DNA from: Methylorubrum rhodinum
GTDB lineage: Bacteria; Pseudomonadota; Alphaproteobacteria; Rhizobiales; Beijerinckiaceae
DNA: 64,000 nt
Reading direction: 5' to 3'
Assembly (NCBI RefSeq): GCF_014199935.1
Contig: NZ_JACHOP010000002.1
Span: 124,001 to 188,000 of the forward strand
A program made the translations under genes and the position numbers. Shown piece after piece: positions 8,651-18,359 of this stretch. The notes beneath the pieces were generated by a model. That model was not told the origin of the DNA and ran no database searches. It worked only from the letters and a program-made list of their open reading frames with translations. Numbering within the stretch: position 1 is the first letter of the stretch; every line of letters starts with the position of its first letter.

Positions 8651-9223
8651 GTGGTCAAGCTGAACCGGATCTACACCCGCACCGGCGACAAGGGCACGAC
8701 CGGGCTCGCCAACGGCGAGCGCCGCTCGAAGGCGGATCTGCGGGTCGAGGCCTACGGCACCGTCGACGAGACCAATGCCTGCATCGGACTGGCCCGCCTC
8801 CACGCCGAGCCGGCGCTGGACGCGATGCTGGCGCGCATCCAGAACGACCTGTTCGATCTCGGCGCCGACCTCGCCACGCCGCCGAGCGCGGAGCCGCTCG
8901 GCTACGAGCCCCTGCGGGTGGTGGCCGCCCAGGTGCAGCGCCTGGAGACCGAGATCGACGCGCTCAACGAGAACATCCCGCCGCTGAAGTCTTTCGTGCT
9001 GCCCGGCGGCTCGCCGACGGCGGCCGCGCTGCACCTCGCCCGCACCGTCTGCCGCCGGGCCGAGCGGCTGGTGGTGTCGCTCTCCGCCATCGAGAGCGAG
9101 GCGATCTCTCCGGAGGCGCTGCAATACCTCAACCGCCTCTCGGACTTCCTGTTCGTGGCCTCCCGCGCGGCCAACCGCGACGGGGCCGACGACGTGCTGT
9201 GGGTTCCCGGCCAGAACCGCTGA
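8651..9223 (+). CDS. PduO-type cob(I)alamin adenosyltransferase
   Basis: The product transfers the adenosyl group of ATP to cob(I)alamin, giving adenosylcobalamin for B12-dependent mutases. The 190-residue protein starts MVKLNRIYTRTGDKGTTGL, the ATP-binding signature of the PduO class, followed by VEAYGTVDETNACIG. The basic LARTVCRRAERLVV helix and the LNRLSDFLFVASR helix near the C terminus also match. I use the GTG at 8651 because it begins exactly at the family N terminus. It lies between the twin-membrane protein and etfBA. Adenosylcobalamin would serve methylmalonyl- and ethylmalonyl-CoA mutases in such organisms (inference). Confidence 0.93.
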   Translation: MVKLNRIYTRTGDKGTTGLANGERRSKADLRVEAYGTVDETNACIGLARLHAEPALDAMLARIQNDLFDLGADLATPPSAEPLGYEPLRVVAAQVQRLETEIDALNENIPPLKSFVLPGGSPTAAALHLARTVCRRAERLVVSLSAIESEAISPEALQYLNRLSDFLFVASRAANRDGADDVLWVPGQNR

Positions 9224-9234
9224 TTTCAAAGTCG

Positions 9235-9403
9235 ACATCGTTCGGAACGAGCGATGTCACGATATGCCGGGCGCGAAGAGCGCCCCGCGCAGCGGCCTCG
9301 GCCACGCCGAGGCGTCCAGCACAGCGAAAGCCCAAGCCCGCGGAGGCGGGCGCCGGCGATTGAGGTCGACAAAAAGGGGGCGTGACGATCGCTTCGAGCG
9401 ATC
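9235..9403. repeat. nested-hairpin repeat, family D copy 1
   Basis: The conserved core 9268-9366 reads GGGCGCGAAGAGCGCC at the left and CGGAGGCGGGCGCCGGCGA at the right. The central palindrome at 9295-9313 has 8-base arms with loop CAC. Imperfect hairpins flank the core (9235-9257 and 9387-9403). The same architecture recurs at 12370-12473 and 25084-25266. Confidence 0.7.
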
Positions 9404-9428
9404 ATCACGGACCTGCCGATAACGCGCG

Positions 9429-9457
9429 TTGACAAGCGGGAAATCGGCTCGTTACGG
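9429..9457 (+). promoter_or_regulatory. possible housekeeping promoter for etfBA
   Basis: TTGACA at 9429-9434 is a perfect -35 hexamer. A poor -10 (TTACGG) follows after 17 bases, about 100 bases before the etfB start. The repeat just upstream would separate this unit from the adenosyltransferase gene. Confidence 0.4.
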
Positions 9458-9558
9458 TCCCGCCCGCTCTGACAATCACAATGGGATTGCCGTCGCACAG
9501 GCGTGGCCGCCTCACGGGCGCCCGCCTTCGGTCGGCGACACGGAGGAAAGCGACTGCC

Positions 9559-10308
9559 ATGAAGGTTCTGGTGCCCGTCAAGCGGGTCGTTGACTACAAC
9601 GTGAAGATCCGCGTGAAGGCCGACGGATCGGGCGTGGAACTCGCCAACGTCAAGATGTCGATGAACCCCTTCGACGAGATCGCCGTCGAGGAGGCGATCC
9701 GCCTGAAGGAGAAGGGCAAGGCCACCGAGATCGTCGCCGTCTCGATCGGCCCGCAAGCCGCGCAGGAGACCCTGCGCACCGCGCTCGCCATGGGCGCCGA
9801 CCGCGCCATCCTGATCAAGACCGACGTGAATTGCGAGCCGCTGGCGGTGGCCAAGCTCCTCAAGGCGGTGGTCGAAAAGGAGAGCCCGGAACTCGTCATC
9901 CTCGGCAAGCAGGCGATCGACGACGATTCCAACCAGACCGGCCAGATGCTCGCCGCGCTGCTCGGCTGGCCGCAGGGCACCTTCGCCTTCAAGCTGGAAT
10001 TCGGCGATGGAAGCATCGACGTGACCCGCGAGGTCGATGGCGGCCTCCAGACCGTGTCGCTCAAGCTCCCCGCCATCGTCACGACGGACCTGCGCCTCAA
10101 CGAGCCGCGCTACGCCTCGCTGCCCAACATCATGAAGGCCAAGAAGAAGCCGCTGGAGGAGCTGGCCACCGACGCCCTCGGCGTCGACGTCGCGCCCAAG
10201 CTGAAGGTCGTGAAGGTCGCCGAACCGCCGGGCCGCTCGGCGGGCATCAAGGTCGGCTCCGCGGCGGAGCTCGTCCAGAAGCTCAAGGTCGAGGCCGGCG
10301 TCCTCTGA
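9559..10308 (+). CDS. etfB: electron transfer flavoprotein beta subunit
   Basis: EtfB pairs with EtfA to carry electrons from acyl-CoA dehydrogenases and other flavoprotein dehydrogenases to ETF:quinone oxidoreductase. The 249-residue length is typical. The N terminus [18 protein letters not shown], the AMP/flavin-associated [20 protein letters not shown] block (about residues 120-140) and the ETF signature around [21 protein letters not shown] are all present. I start at 9559 (AGGA ribosome site seven bases upstream) rather than the longer frame at 9481. etfA follows after 70 bases. Confidence 0.97.
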   Translation: MKVLVPVKRVVDYNVKIRVKADGSGVELANVKMSMNPFDEIAVEEAIRLKEKGKATEIVAVSIGPQAAQETLRTALAMGADRAILIKTDVNCEPLAVAKLLKAVVEKESPELVILGKQAIDDDSNQTGQMLAALLGWPQGTFAFKLEFGDGSIDVTREVDGGLQTVSLKLPAIVTTDLRLNEPRYASLPNIMKAKKKPLEELATDALGVDVAPKLKVVKVAEPPGRSAGIKVGSAAELVQKLKVEAGVL

Positions 10309-10378
10309 TTTTCGAAGTTCGCGCGCCGCTCCCGAGAGGTCGAGCGGCGCTAACTCCCTCATTCGACAAGGTCTCCCG

Positions 10379-11332
10379 ATGACCACGCTCCTCTACGTCG
10401 AGCACGCCGACGGCAAGATCAAGGACGGCACGCTCAAGGCCCTCACGGCGGCCAAGGAACTCGGCGGCCCGATCCACGCGCTGGTGGCCGGCGCGAACTC
10501 GAAGGCGGCGGCCGAGGCCGCGGGCCGGCTCGACGGCGTCGAGAAGGTGCTGAACGCCGAGGACGCGGCCTACGACCACGATCTCGCCGAGACCAACGCG
10601 GCGCTGATCGTCGCGCTCGCCGAGCCTTACGACGCGATCGTCGCCGCCGCGACGACGACGGGCAAGAACACCCTGCCCCGCGTCGCGGCGCTCCTCGACG
10701 TCGCCCAGGTCTCCGACATCATCAAGGTCGTCTCGCCCGACACGTTCGAGCGGCCGATCTACGCCGGCAACGCGATCCAGACCGTGCAGGCGGCCTCGGG
10801 CAAGAAGGTCATCACGGTGCGCACCGCCGCCTTCAAGGCCGCGGAAGAGGGCGGCTCCGCCGCCTCCGTCGAGGCCGTGTCGGCGGCAGCGCCCGACGCG
10901 CTCGGCGCCGCCTACAAGTCCGAAGAGATCGCCAAGTCCGACCGGCCGGAGCTGGCCTCGGCCAAGTTCATCGTCTCCGGCGGCCGCTCGCTCGGTTCGG
11001 CGGACAAGTTCAAGGAGCTGATCGAGCCGCTGGCCGACGCGCTCGGCGCCGCGGTCGGCGCCTCCCGCGCGGCGGTCGATGCCGGCTACGCCCCCAACGA
11101 CTGGCAGGTGGGCCAGACCGGCAAGGTGGTCGCCCCCGACCTCTACGTCGCGGTCGGCATCTCCGGCGCGATCCAGCATCTCGCCGGCATGAAGGACTCG
11201 AAGGTCATCGTCGCGGTCAACAAGGACGAGGACGCGCCGATCTTCCAAGTGGCGGATTACGGGCTCGTCGGCGACCTGTTCCAGGTCGTGCCGGAACTCC
11301 AGGCCGAGATCGCCAAGGCGAAGGACCGGTAG
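10379..11332 (+). CDS. etfA: electron transfer flavoprotein alpha subunit
   Basis: The 317-residue FAD-binding subunit of ETF. The N-terminal half resembles EtfB. The C-terminal FAD domain carries the [11 protein letters not shown] motif, the [19 protein letters not shown] segment and the [17 protein letters not shown] block that contact the cofactor. It is downstream of etfB and upstream of a hydroxyacyl-CoA dehydrogenase, so the three genes probably form a fatty-acid/C4-acid oxidation unit. A 9-base-pair hairpin follows the stop. Confidence 0.97.
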   Translation: MTTLLYVEHADGKIKDGTLKALTAAKELGGPIHALVAGANSKAAAEAAGRLDGVEKVLNAEDAAYDHDLAETNAALIVALAEPYDAIVAAATTTGKNTLPRVAALLDVAQVSDIIKVVSPDTFERPIYAGNAIQTVQAASGKKVITVRTAAFKAAEEGGSAASVEAVSAAAPDALGAAYKSEEIAKSDRPELASAKFIVSGGRSLGSADKFKELIEPLADALGAAVGASRAAVDAGYAPNDWQVGQTGKVVAPDLYVAVGISGAIQHLAGMKDSKVIVAVNKDEDAPIFQVADYGLVGDLFQVVPELQAEIAKAKDR

Positions 11333-11345
11333 CGTTCGAGCGTCT

Positions 11346-11370
11346 CCGCCCTCGTGTCACCCGAGGGCGG
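11346..11370 (+). terminator. GC-rich hairpin after etfA without a U tract
   Basis: CCGCCCTCG and CGAGGGCGG form a perfect 9-base-pair stem around a 7-base loop, 13 bases after the etfA stop. No T run follows, so it may attenuate or protect the transcript rather than terminate it outright. Confidence 0.45.
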
Positions 11371-11483
11371 GCCGCTCCGGCCAGGACGTGGCGAAAGACG
11401 GGTTTGACGCATTTGTTGCAGTGCCGCATGGTATACAGGCGGTTCGCCCGGCGATGCCGCAGCAGGTGAGACGCGAGACGGTT

Positions 11484-12365
11484 ATGGGCATCGAGATCAA
11501 GACGGTCGGCATCATCGGTGCCGGCCAGATGGGGACCGGCATCGCACATGTCTGCGCGGCCTCGGGCCTCGACGTCCGGCTGAACGACCGCGATCCCGAG
11601 CGGCTCGACGCCGGCCTCGCGCTGATCGACGCCAACATGTCCCGACAGGTGCAGAAGGGCAGCCTGAGCGAGGACCAGCGCCGCGTCGCCCTGGAGCGGA
11701 TCGCCCTGGCGCGCGCCTACGAGGATCTCGGCCCCTGCGACCTCGTCATCGAGGCGGCGACCGAGGACGAGGCGACCAAGCGCAAGATCTTCCAGGCCCT
11801 GTGCCCGTCGCTCAGGCCCGACGCGATGGTGGCCACCAACACCTCGTCGATCTCGATCACGCGGCTCGCCGCCTCGACCGACCGGCCGGACCGCTTCATC
11901 GGCATCCACTTCATGAATCCGGTGCCGGTGATGCAGCTCGTCGAGCTGATCCGCGGCATCGCCACCGAGGACCCGACCTACGAGTCGGCCAAGGCCTTCA
12001 TCGGCAAGCTCGGCAAGACCTCGACGATGTCGGAGGATTTCCCGGCCTTCATCGTCAACCGCATCCTGCTGCCGATGATCAACGAGGCGATCTACACGCT
12101 CTACGAGGGCGTCGGCTCGGTCGAGTCGATCGACACGGCGATGAAGCTCGGCGCCAACCACCCGATGGGCCCGCTGCAGCTCGCCGACTTCATCGGCCTC
12201 GACACCTGCCTGTCGGTGATGCAGGTGCTCTACGAGGGGCTGGCGGATTCGAAGTACCGCCCCTGCCCGCTGCTGGTGAAGTACGTCGAGGCCGGCTGGC
12301 TCGGCCGCAAGACCAAGCGCGGTTTCTACGACTATCGCGGCGAGACGCCGATCCCGACTCGCTAG
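11484..12365 (+). CDS. hbd: 3-hydroxybutyryl-CoA dehydrogenase
   Basis: The enzyme oxidises or forms (S)-3-hydroxybutyryl-CoA with NAD(P). The 293-residue size is normal. The Rossmann motif VGIIGAGQMGTGIA is at residues 7-20, and the catalytic histidine lies in HFMNPVPVMQLVE (about residue 143). The C-terminal domain includes NRILLPMINEAIYTLYEG and HPMGPLQLADFIGLD, and the ending GWLGRKTKRGFYDY is typical. I begin at ATG 11484, at the family N terminus. It follows etfA at 151 bases, consistent with a shared metabolic role. Confidence 0.95.
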   Translation: MGIEIKTVGIIGAGQMGTGIAHVCAASGLDVRLNDRDPERLDAGLALIDANMSRQVQKGSLSEDQRRVALERIALARAYEDLGPCDLVIEAATEDEATKRKIFQALCPSLRPDAMVATNTSSISITRLAASTDRPDRFIGIHFMNPVPVMQLVELIRGIATEDPTYESAKAFIGKLGKTSTMSEDFPAFIVNRILLPMINEAIYTLYEGVGSVESIDTAMKLGANHPMGPLQLADFIGLDTCLSVMQVLYEGLADSKYRPCPLLVKYVEAGWLGRKTKRGFYDYRGETPIPTR

Positions 12366-12369
12366 TTTC

Positions 12370-12473
12370 GGCCTCAAGCGCCGGCGGCCGCGTCCGCGGC
12401 CTTAGGCTTTCGCTCCGCTAGACGCCTCGGCGTAGCCGAGGCCGCTGCGCGCGGCGCTCTTCGCGCCGGGCCA
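12370..12473. repeat. nested-hairpin repeat, family D copy 2
   Basis: This is a reverse-orientation copy of the unit at 9268-9366. Its central palindrome reads GCCTCGGCGTAGCCGAGGC, almost identical to copy 1. It lies immediately after the hbd stop codon and before the convergent upp gene. Confidence 0.7.
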
Positions 12474-12521
12474 TACGGTGCTGTCGCTCGCCTCGATTGG
12501 CAATGTGGGTCAGCGCGAGCC

Positions 12522-13169
12522 CTACCGCGTCCCGTACATCCGATCGCCCGCGTCGCCGAGGCCCGGGACGATGTAGCCGTGATCGTTGAGACGCTCGTCG
12601 ATCGCCGCGGTCCAGACCGGCACGTCGGGATGCGCCTGCTGGAACCGGGCGATGCCCTCGGGCGCGGCGAGCAGGCAGACGAAGCGCAGGTCCTTCGCCC
12701 CCCGGCTCTTCAGCCGCTCCACCGCGGCCACCGCCGAGTTGGCGGTCGCCAGCATCGGGTCGAGCACCAGCACGGTGCGGTCGGCGAGGTCGGACGGCGA
12801 CTTGAAATAATACTCGACCGCCTGGAGCGTGTCGGGATCGCGGTAGAGCCCGATATGGGCGACGCGCGCCGAGGGCATCAGCGACAGCATCCCGTCGAGG
12901 AAGCCGACGCCGGCCCGCAGGATCGGGGCGAGCACGAGCTTCTTGCCGGCGATCTGGCGGCCCTCCATGCGCTGGAGCGGCGTCTCGATCGAGATCGCCT
13001 CCAGCGGCAGGTCGCGGGTCACCTCGTAGGCCAGCAGCATGCCGATCTCGTTGAGGAGTTCGCGAAACCCCTTCGTCGAGCGGTCGCGGTCGCGCATCAT
13101 CGTCAGCTTGTGCTGGACCAGCGGATGATCAACCACCGTCACCGCAGCCGCCCCGCCGCTTGCCGTCAT
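12522..13169 (-). CDS. upp: uracil phosphoribosyltransferase
   Basis: Upp salvages uracil by condensing it with PRPP to form UMP. About 215 residues. The N-terminal [18 protein letters not shown] and the [15 protein letters not shown] loop match the family, as does the C-terminal uracil-binding block ending [11 protein letters not shown]. The PRPP loop reads [13 protein letters not shown], where many Upp proteins have ATGGSA; the changed glycine is the only oddity. The MM pair at 13169/13172 makes the start uncertain by one codon. It stands between convergent hbd and glgX. Confidence 0.95.
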   Translation of the reverse strand: MTASGGAAAVTVVDHPLVQHKLTMMRDRDRSTKGFRELLNEIGMLLAYEVTRDLPLEAISIETPLQRMEGRQIAGKKLVLAPILRAGVGFLDGMLSLMPSARVAHIGLYRDPDTLQAVEYYFKSPSDLADRTVLVLDPMLATANSAVAAVERLKSRGAKDLRFVCLLAAPEGIARFQQAHPDVPVWTAAIDERLNDHGYIVPGLGDAGDRMYGTR

Positions 13170-13274
13170 CATCCGCTCCCGTCCCAATCCCAGACCGCGC
13201 CGTGAAACGCACGATGCCATAGTCGGGCCGGCGAAACCGAGACGCCGACAGGGTTTTCCCGGCCGATCGGCGCT

Positions 13275-15368
13275 TCACGCCACCGCTGGCGCGCCCTTGA
13301 GCACCAGCACGGCCCGCTCGGGCAGATCGACCGTGCCGCCGGCCTCGACCGCGGGGCGGCTGCCCTCGGGCACGGTGCCGACGGGCAGCGTGGTGTCGAA
13401 GACCGGGCGCCAGGGGCCGCCCAGCGCCGGCGGCAGGGCGAAGAGGCAGGGCGCGGTCGCGGCGTTCATCAGGATCAGCACGCGCTCGGAGCCGGCGATG
13501 TCGTTGCTCATCTGCATGCCGAAGGCCTGGCGTTCGCCGTCGGCCCAGGCGGCGCCGTCCATCTCGGCGGCGTTGGGGGAGAGCCAGTGCACGTCCTTGA
13601 GGCCGGTGCCCTCGACCTCGGCCCCCATCAGGAAGTGGCGCCGCCGCAGCGAGCGGCAGACGCGGCGCAGGGCGGCGAGGTTGCCGACGAACTCGGCGAG
13701 CGCCGGATCGGGATCGGTCTCCCAATCCATCCAGCTCAGAGCGTTGTCCTGGCAATAGGCGTTGTTGTTGCCGTTCTGGGTGCGCGAGCGCTCGTCGCCC
13801 ATCAGCAGCATCGGCACGCCCTGCGCGAAGAACACGCAGGCCAGCATGTTGCGCTTCTGGCGGGCGCGAAGGCTCAAGATCGCGGGATCGTCGGTCGGCC
13901 CCTCGATCCCGTAATTGCAGGTGAGGTTGTGGCCGTGGCCGTCGCGGTTGCCTTCGCCGTTGGCCTCGTTGTGCTTGGCCTCGTAGGCGACGACGTCGGC
14001 GAGCGTGAAGCCGTCGTGGGAGGCCACGAAATTGATGCTGGCCAAGGGTGAGCGGCCGGACGGCAGAAAAATCTCGCGGGAGCCCGAGAGGCCCTGCGTT
14101 AGCTTGGCCAGCGTGCCGCGGTCGCCGCGCCAGAAACCGCGAAGGTTGTCGCGGAACTGGTCGTTCCATTCGCTCCAGCCGTAGGGATAGCCGCCGAGCC
14201 GGTAGCCGCCCATACCGATGTCCCACGGCTCGGCGATGAGCTTGACGCGCGACAGGACGGGGTCCTGCTGCACGGCCTGGAAGAACGCCGCTTCGGGCGA
14301 AAAATCGTGCGGGGCGCGGCCGAGGCTGGAGGCGAGATCGAAGCGGAAGCCCGCCACGCCGTAGACGGTCACCCAGTGACGCAGGCTGTCGAGCACCATC
14401 CGCATGACGCGGGGATGGGCGACGTCGAGGGTGTTGCCGCAGCCGGTGCAGTCGATGTTGCGGCGGCGGTCCTCCGGGTCGAGCTTGTAGTAGCTGGCGT
14501 TGTCGATGCCGCGGAAGGCGAGCGTCGGCCCGAGATGGTCGCCCTCGGCCGTGTGGTTGTAGACCACGTCGATCAGGGTCTCGATGCCGGCCGCGGCGAG
14601 TTCGCGGATCGCGAAGCGCAGGCCGCTGGCGTCGCCCTCGCCGAGATAGCGCGGCTCGGGGGCGAAGTAGTTGTAGGGCTGGTAGCCCCAGAAGTTCACG
14701 AGGCCCTTCTCGACGAGGAAGCGGTCGTCGGCAAAGGCCTGGATCGGCAGTAGTTCGAGCGCGGTGACGCCGAGCTTCAACAGGTGCTCGATGATCGCCG
14801 GGTGCGCGAGTCCGAGATAGGTGCCGCGCTCCGGCAGCGAGAGGGCCGGATGCGTCATGGTCAGCGCCTTGACGTGGGCCTCGTAGATGACGCTCTCGTG
14901 CAGCGGCCGGTGCGGCGGCAGGGCCACCGGATCGGGGGTGTCGGGCCGCGTCACCACGCAGCGGGGCATGAAGGGCGCACTGTCGCGCCGGTCGAACTGA
15001 TCCTCGCGGGCGGCGCCGCGGCGGTGCCCGTAGAGCGCGTCGTGCCAGCGGATGCGGCCGGCGATCTCGCGGGCATAGGGGTCGAGGACGAGTTTCGCCG
15101 GGTTGAAGCGATGGCCCGCACTCGGCTCCCACGGCCCGAGCACGCGGTAGCCGTAATGCTGGCCCGGCAGCAGGCCGTGGACGTAGCCGTGAAAGATGTC
15201 GTCGGTCCGGCAGGGCAGGCGGATCGTGCGCGATTCGTGGCGGGCGCCCGGCTCGAACAGGCAGAGATCGACCGCGGTCGCGTGCTGCGAGAAGAGGGCG
15301 AAGTTGACGCCGCGGCCGTCGAAATGCGCGCCGAGCGGTGTCGGCAGGCCCTCCTCGATGACGATCAT
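13275..15368 (-). CDS. glgX: glycogen debranching enzyme GlgX
   Basis: GlgX is an isoamylase-type GH13 enzyme that cleaves alpha-1,6 branches of glycogen. The 697-residue protein has an N-terminal CBM48 region (about residues 10-100), then the catalytic barrel. The nucleophile Asp lies in GFRFDLASSLGR, the acid/base Glu in KLIAEPWDIG, and the third acid in FVASHDGFTL, all in proper order. It lies 147 bases downstream of otsA on the same strand, suggesting joint control of glycogen and trehalose pools. Confidence 0.95.
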   Translation of the reverse strand: MIVIEEGLPTPLGAHFDGRGVNFALFSQHATAVDLCLFEPGARHESRTIRLPCRTDDIFHGYVHGLLPGQHYGYRVLGPWEPSAGHRFNPAKLVLDPYAREIAGRIRWHDALYGHRRGAAREDQFDRRDSAPFMPRCVVTRPDTPDPVALPPHRPLHESVIYEAHVKALTMTHPALSLPERGTYLGLAHPAIIEHLLKLGVTALELLPIQAFADDRFLVEKGLVNFWGYQPYNYFAPEPRYLGEGDASGLRFAIRELAAAGIETLIDVVYNHTAEGDHLGPTLAFRGIDNASYYKLDPEDRRRNIDCTGCGNTLDVAHPRVMRMVLDSLRHWVTVYGVAGFRFDLASSLGRAPHDFSPEAAFFQAVQQDPVLSRVKLIAEPWDIGMGGYRLGGYPYGWSEWNDQFRDNLRGFWRGDRGTLAKLTQGLSGSREIFLPSGRSPLASINFVASHDGFTLADVVAYEAKHNEANGEGNRDGHGHNLTCNYGIEGPTDDPAILSLRARQKRNMLACVFFAQGVPMLLMGDERSRTQNGNNNAYCQDNALSWMDWETDPDPALAEFVGNLAALRRVCRSLRRRHFLMGAEVEGTGLKDVHWLSPNAAEMDGAAWADGERQAFGMQMSNDIAGSERVLILMNAATAPCLFALPPALGGPWRPVFDTTLPVGTVPEGSRPAVEAGGTVDLPERAVLVLKGAPAVA

Positions 15369-15515
15369 CCCGGTCCTTCGTCGTGGCCGGGCTGGAACGC
15401 CGCACCCGCCGGGCTCCCAGCCGCGGGAGGCTGCGGGACTTGGTTAAAGACTGGCCGGGCGAAGCTCAAGCGGCTGTGCGCCGCAAGTCGGAGCGCCGGT
15501 TCGAGACGGCGGAAG

Positions 15516-16937
15516 CTACTCGGCGGCGGCCGCCGCCCGCGGCGGTTCGCGCTCGACGGTGCGGAAGGATTCGAGTTCGGCCATGTAGCTGCGGGCCCAC
15601 CAATCCACGTCCTCGCGCAGCATGCGGTCGGCCATCGGCTTCCAGCGCTCCAGGCGCTCGGCCCGCGGCATGTAGAGCGCCTGCCGGATCGCCTCCGCGA
15701 CCTCGAAGCGGTCGTAGGGGTTGACGAGCAGCGCCTCGGGCAGCTGGCGCGCGGCACCGGCGAACTTCGACAGGACGAGGACGCCGGGGTCCTCCTCGCT
15801 CTGCGCCACGACGTATTCCTTGGCCACCAGATTCATGCCGTCGCGCATCGGCGTGACGAGGCCGACGCGAGCCGCGCGGTAGAGGCCGGCGAGCACGGGG
15901 CGCGGATAGGCCTTGGTGACGTACTGGATCGGCGTCCAGGCGGGCTCGCCCAGCGTGCCGTTGATGTCGCCGACCTTCTCGTTCACCTCGCGCGAGAGCT
16001 GCTCGTATTCCGGCACCTCGCTGCGGGATTTCGGGGTGATCTGGATGTAGACGACGTTGCCGCGCTGGTCCGGGTTCGAGGCGAAGAAGCGGTCCACCGC
16101 CTCCATCCGCTCGGGCACGCCCTTCGAGTAGTCGAGCCGGTCGACGCCGATAAGGAGCTTGCGGGTGCGCAGGCCCGCCATGGTCTCGCGCACCACCTTG
16201 TTGGAGCCGGCCTTGTCGGCGGCCTCCTTGAAGCTCGCCACATCGATGCCGATCGGGAAGGAGCGGATGCGGGTGCGGCGGCCATCGACCATCAGGGCGC
16301 CGCCGCCCAGAGGAATCGCCCGCATCGTGTCGATGAAGTTGCGCGAGAGGTTCTGCACGTCGGCGTCGGTCTGGAGGCCGATCAGGTCGTAATCGGCCAT
16401 GGCGCGCAGCAATTCGTTGCTCGCCGGCAGGGTGTTGAACACGTCGGCCGCGGGCCAGGGGATGTGGTGGAAGTAGCCGATCGGGTTGGCGATGCCCTGG
16501 CCGCGCAGCTCGGAGGCCAGCGGCAGCAGGTGGTAATCGTGCACCCAGATCAGGTCGTCGGGCTCGACCAGCTTGGCGAGCGCCCGGGCGAAGGACTGGT
16601 TGACGCGCTGGTAGCCGGCATAGTCCGAGCGCGAGAAGGTGCCGAGCCCGATGCGGTAATGCATGATCGGCCACAGCGCCCGGTTGGCGAAGCCGGCGTA
16701 ATATTCGCGGTGATCCTGGGGCGAGAGGTCGAGCACGGCGTACTGGATCGGCCCGCGGTCGATCAGCTCCGGCTCGAGGCTCGGATTGTCGCGGATGTTG
16801 CCGCTCCAGCCGAACCAGAGCCCCTCATAGGAGGAGAACGCCTCCTTGACCGCGACGGCGAGGCCGCCGGCGGAGACCGCGTCCTTGCCCTCGGCAGGCA
16901 CGGCGACACGATTCGAGACGATGATCAGACGTGCCAC
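15516..16937 (-). CDS. otsA: trehalose-6-phosphate synthase
   Basis: OtsA makes trehalose 6-phosphate from UDP-glucose and glucose 6-phosphate. The 473-residue GT20 enzyme starts at the GTG at 16937 ([14 protein letters not shown]), the family N terminus. The longer frame adds 31 atypical residues. Key motifs are [40 protein letters not shown] and [12 protein letters not shown]. The partner phosphatase otsB is not in this window. Neighbouring glgX ties it to storage and stress carbohydrate metabolism. Confidence 0.96.
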   Translation of the reverse strand: MARLIIVSNRVAVPAEGKDAVSAGGLAVAVKEAFSSYEGLWFGWSGNIRDNPSLEPELIDRGPIQYAVLDLSPQDHREYYAGFANRALWPIMHYRIGLGTFSRSDYAGYQRVNQSFARALAKLVEPDDLIWVHDYHLLPLASELRGQGIANPIGYFHHIPWPAADVFNTLPASNELLRAMADYDLIGLQTDADVQNLSRNFIDTMRAIPLGGGALMVDGRRTRIRSFPIGIDVASFKEAADKAGSNKVVRETMAGLRTRKLLIGVDRLDYSKGVPERMEAVDRFFASNPDQRGNVVYIQITPKSRSEVPEYEQLSREVNEKVGDINGTLGEPAWTPIQYVTKAYPRPVLAGLYRAARVGLVTPMRDGMNLVAKEYVVAQSEEDPGVLVLSKFAGAARQLPEALLVNPYDRFEVAEAIRQALYMPRAERLERWKPMADRMLREDVDWWARSYMAELESFRTVEREPPRAAAAAE

Positions 16938-17325
16938 GAACCCGGCTCCGGTCCTCGTTGCAGCGGGCGCGAGGGCTGCGCCCGCCTGTAGAGTCTTAAA
17001 CGTCCGTGGGAAAACGCGCAGGAATCCCACGCGATCCGTCGGGTTGCAGCCAATCCCATCGTCCTCCGCCGGTCAAGCGAGCAGAACGGGTTCCCACGGC
17101 CCGTCGGAGGCCGCGCGGCGGCGCGCGACGGCACCGAAGCGCGAGGCTCCGACATGGCGACCCGCGCCGTGTCAGGCGGCGCGTCCGGCAAGCCGCTCCC
17201 ATCGCCTTTCTCGCCAAGCCCTTTATCGCCAGGTCCTTCTGTCAAGCCGTTCTTCCCATGCGTCCGGTTGGCCGGCTCTCGGCCGTGGACCGGGGAAGCA
17301 TCCGCGAGACCGAACGTCCGGAAGC

Positions 17326-17351
17326 GGAACCCTGCAGCACGGCCATCGGTT
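17326..17351 (+). promoter_or_regulatory. EcfG-like general-stress promoter
   Basis: GGAAC at 17326-17330 is followed after 16 bases by CGGTT at 17347-17351. The consensus for the PhyR/EcfG general stress sigma factor is GGAAC-N16/17-CGTT, so the -35 is exact and the -10 is off by one inserted base. It sits about 100 bases before a four-gene cluster of stress-type membrane proteins. Confidence 0.45.
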
Positions 17352-17388
17352 CTCAGGCCGAATTCTTTTGCTGCCGTCGCATCCTACG

Positions 17389-17438
17389 CCGGCCGCCTCA
17401 CCCACACCGCTTTCCGGCCGCCTCACCCACACCGCTTT
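17389..17438 (+). repeat. perfect 25-base tandem duplication
   Basis: The unit, beginning CCGGCCGCCTCACCCACACC and ending GCTTT, occurs twice in direct contact (17389-17413 and 17414-17438). It lies in the leader between the EcfG-like promoter and the first gene of the cluster. This looks like a recent slippage event. Confidence 0.9.
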
Positions 17439-17453
17439 GCAGGAACCGAGACC

Positions 17454-17930
17454 ATGACCGCCTCCGCATCACCGGACCCCGCTGCCGGAGCCGACCCGGC
17501 CGCCCGCCCGGCGGACCTGAAGGATCTGCGCCACGACGTCGAGGACACCGCGCATCTCGCCGCCGAGCGCGGCCGGGGGCTCGCTTCCGCCGCCCGCAAG
17601 CAGGCCTACGCCTATGTCGATCAGCGAAAAGGCGAGGCCGCCCGCTCGGTCGGCGACATCGCCCAGTCGATCCGCGATTCCGGCCGGACCTTCGAGGACC
17701 GCCCCAACCTCCGCGCCTTCTTCGACAGCGCGGCGGAGGGGCTCGAGGGTCTCGCCGGCTCGATCGAGCGGCGGGGCCTGGAGGACTTCTACACCGAGGC
17801 CGAGGCCTTCGCCCGGCGCTCCCCGGTGACAACGGCGGTCGCGACCTTCGCGGCGGGCTTCCTGCTCGCGCGCTTCATCAAGGCCTCGGGCGAGCCCGCA
17901 CCGGCCTTCGACCGCGACCATCGGGCCTGA
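17454..17930 (+). CDS. small membrane-anchored stress-type protein
   Basis: This 158-residue protein has a Pro/Ala-rich head, a charged amphipathic helical region (about residues 20-120, with RKGEAARSVGDIAQSIRDSG) and one C-terminal membrane segment (VTTAVATFAAGFLLARFI, about residues 124-142). It resembles the 'nutrient deprivation-induced' proteins of Rhizobiales. It heads a cluster with a holin-fold protein, a DUF3618 protein and a LEA-like protein. The ATG at 17454 is preferred because the upstream frame contains the tandem repeat and promoter. Function unknown. Confidence 0.75.
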   Translation: MTASASPDPAAGADPAARPADLKDLRHDVEDTAHLAAERGRGLASAARKQAYAYVDQRKGEAARSVGDIAQSIRDSGRTFEDRPNLRAFFDSAAEGLEGLAGSIERRGLEDFYTEAEAFARRSPVTTAVATFAAGFLLARFIKASGEPAPAFDRDHRA

Positions 17931-17948
17931 GGAGCGAAGGCGACCATC

Positions 17949-18359
17949 ATGGCAAGCCCTCCGCCCCCACCTCCGCCGTCCTCCTCGATCCAGGCGCTCA
18001 TCGCCGACGCGCTGCGCGAGGCGAGCGAACTCGCCGGCAAGGAGATCGCGCTCTTCCGCACCGAGATGACGAACAACGTCCGCTCGCTGTTCGTCGGCCT
18101 CGGCATGATGGTGTTCGCCGCGGTGTTCGCGGTGACCGCGATGCTGGTGCTGATCGGTGCGCTGGTGAAGTACGTCGCGACCCTCGTCGGCTCCGAATGG
18201 CTCGCCGCCCTCCTGGTCGGCGGAGGGATGCTCCTCGTCGCGGTGATCCTCGGCATCCTCGGCGCCCGCGCGATGTCCCTGTCCAACCTCGCCCCGACCC
18301 GGACCAGCCGACAGGTCCGGCAGGATGCCCGCGCGCTGACGGAAAGGGTCTCGGGATGA
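17949..18359 (+). CDS. phage-holin-family (YqjE/DUF1469-like) membrane protein
   Basis: The 136-residue protein has an N-terminal amphipathic segment (ADALREASELAGKEIALFRTE), then two long membrane helices (about residues 52-77 and 85-110). This is the layout of the YqjE-like 'putative actinobacteriophage holin X' family, which despite the name is a chromosomal envelope family. It starts 18 bases after the previous stop and its stop overlaps the next ATG by four bases, so the genes are translationally coupled. Confidence 0.8.
   Translation: MASPPPPPPPSSSIQALIADALREASELAGKEIALFRTEMTNNVRSLFVGLGMMVFAAVFAVTAMLVLIGALVKYVATLVGSEWLAALLVGGGMLLVAVILGILGARAMSLSNLAPTRTSRQVRQDARALTERVSG

Noticed and set aside
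11403..11445. TTGACG with TATACA upstream of hbd as a promoter
   Set aside because: The spacer is 22 bases, too long for a normal promoter; with 17 bases the -10 is poor.
14784..16991. 735-residue plus-strand frame opposite glgX/otsA
   Set aside because: It spans two genuine genes and the gap between them; low-complexity shadow translation.
17154..17453. N-terminal extension of the first stress-cluster gene to 17154
   Set aside because: The extension is Pro/Ser-rich, contains the tandem 25-base duplication and the promoter-like motif, and lacks conservation features.
17949..18359. Phage holin as evidence of a prophage
   Set aside because: The neighbours are chromosomal stress-type membrane genes; no phage structural, lysis or integrase genes are present.
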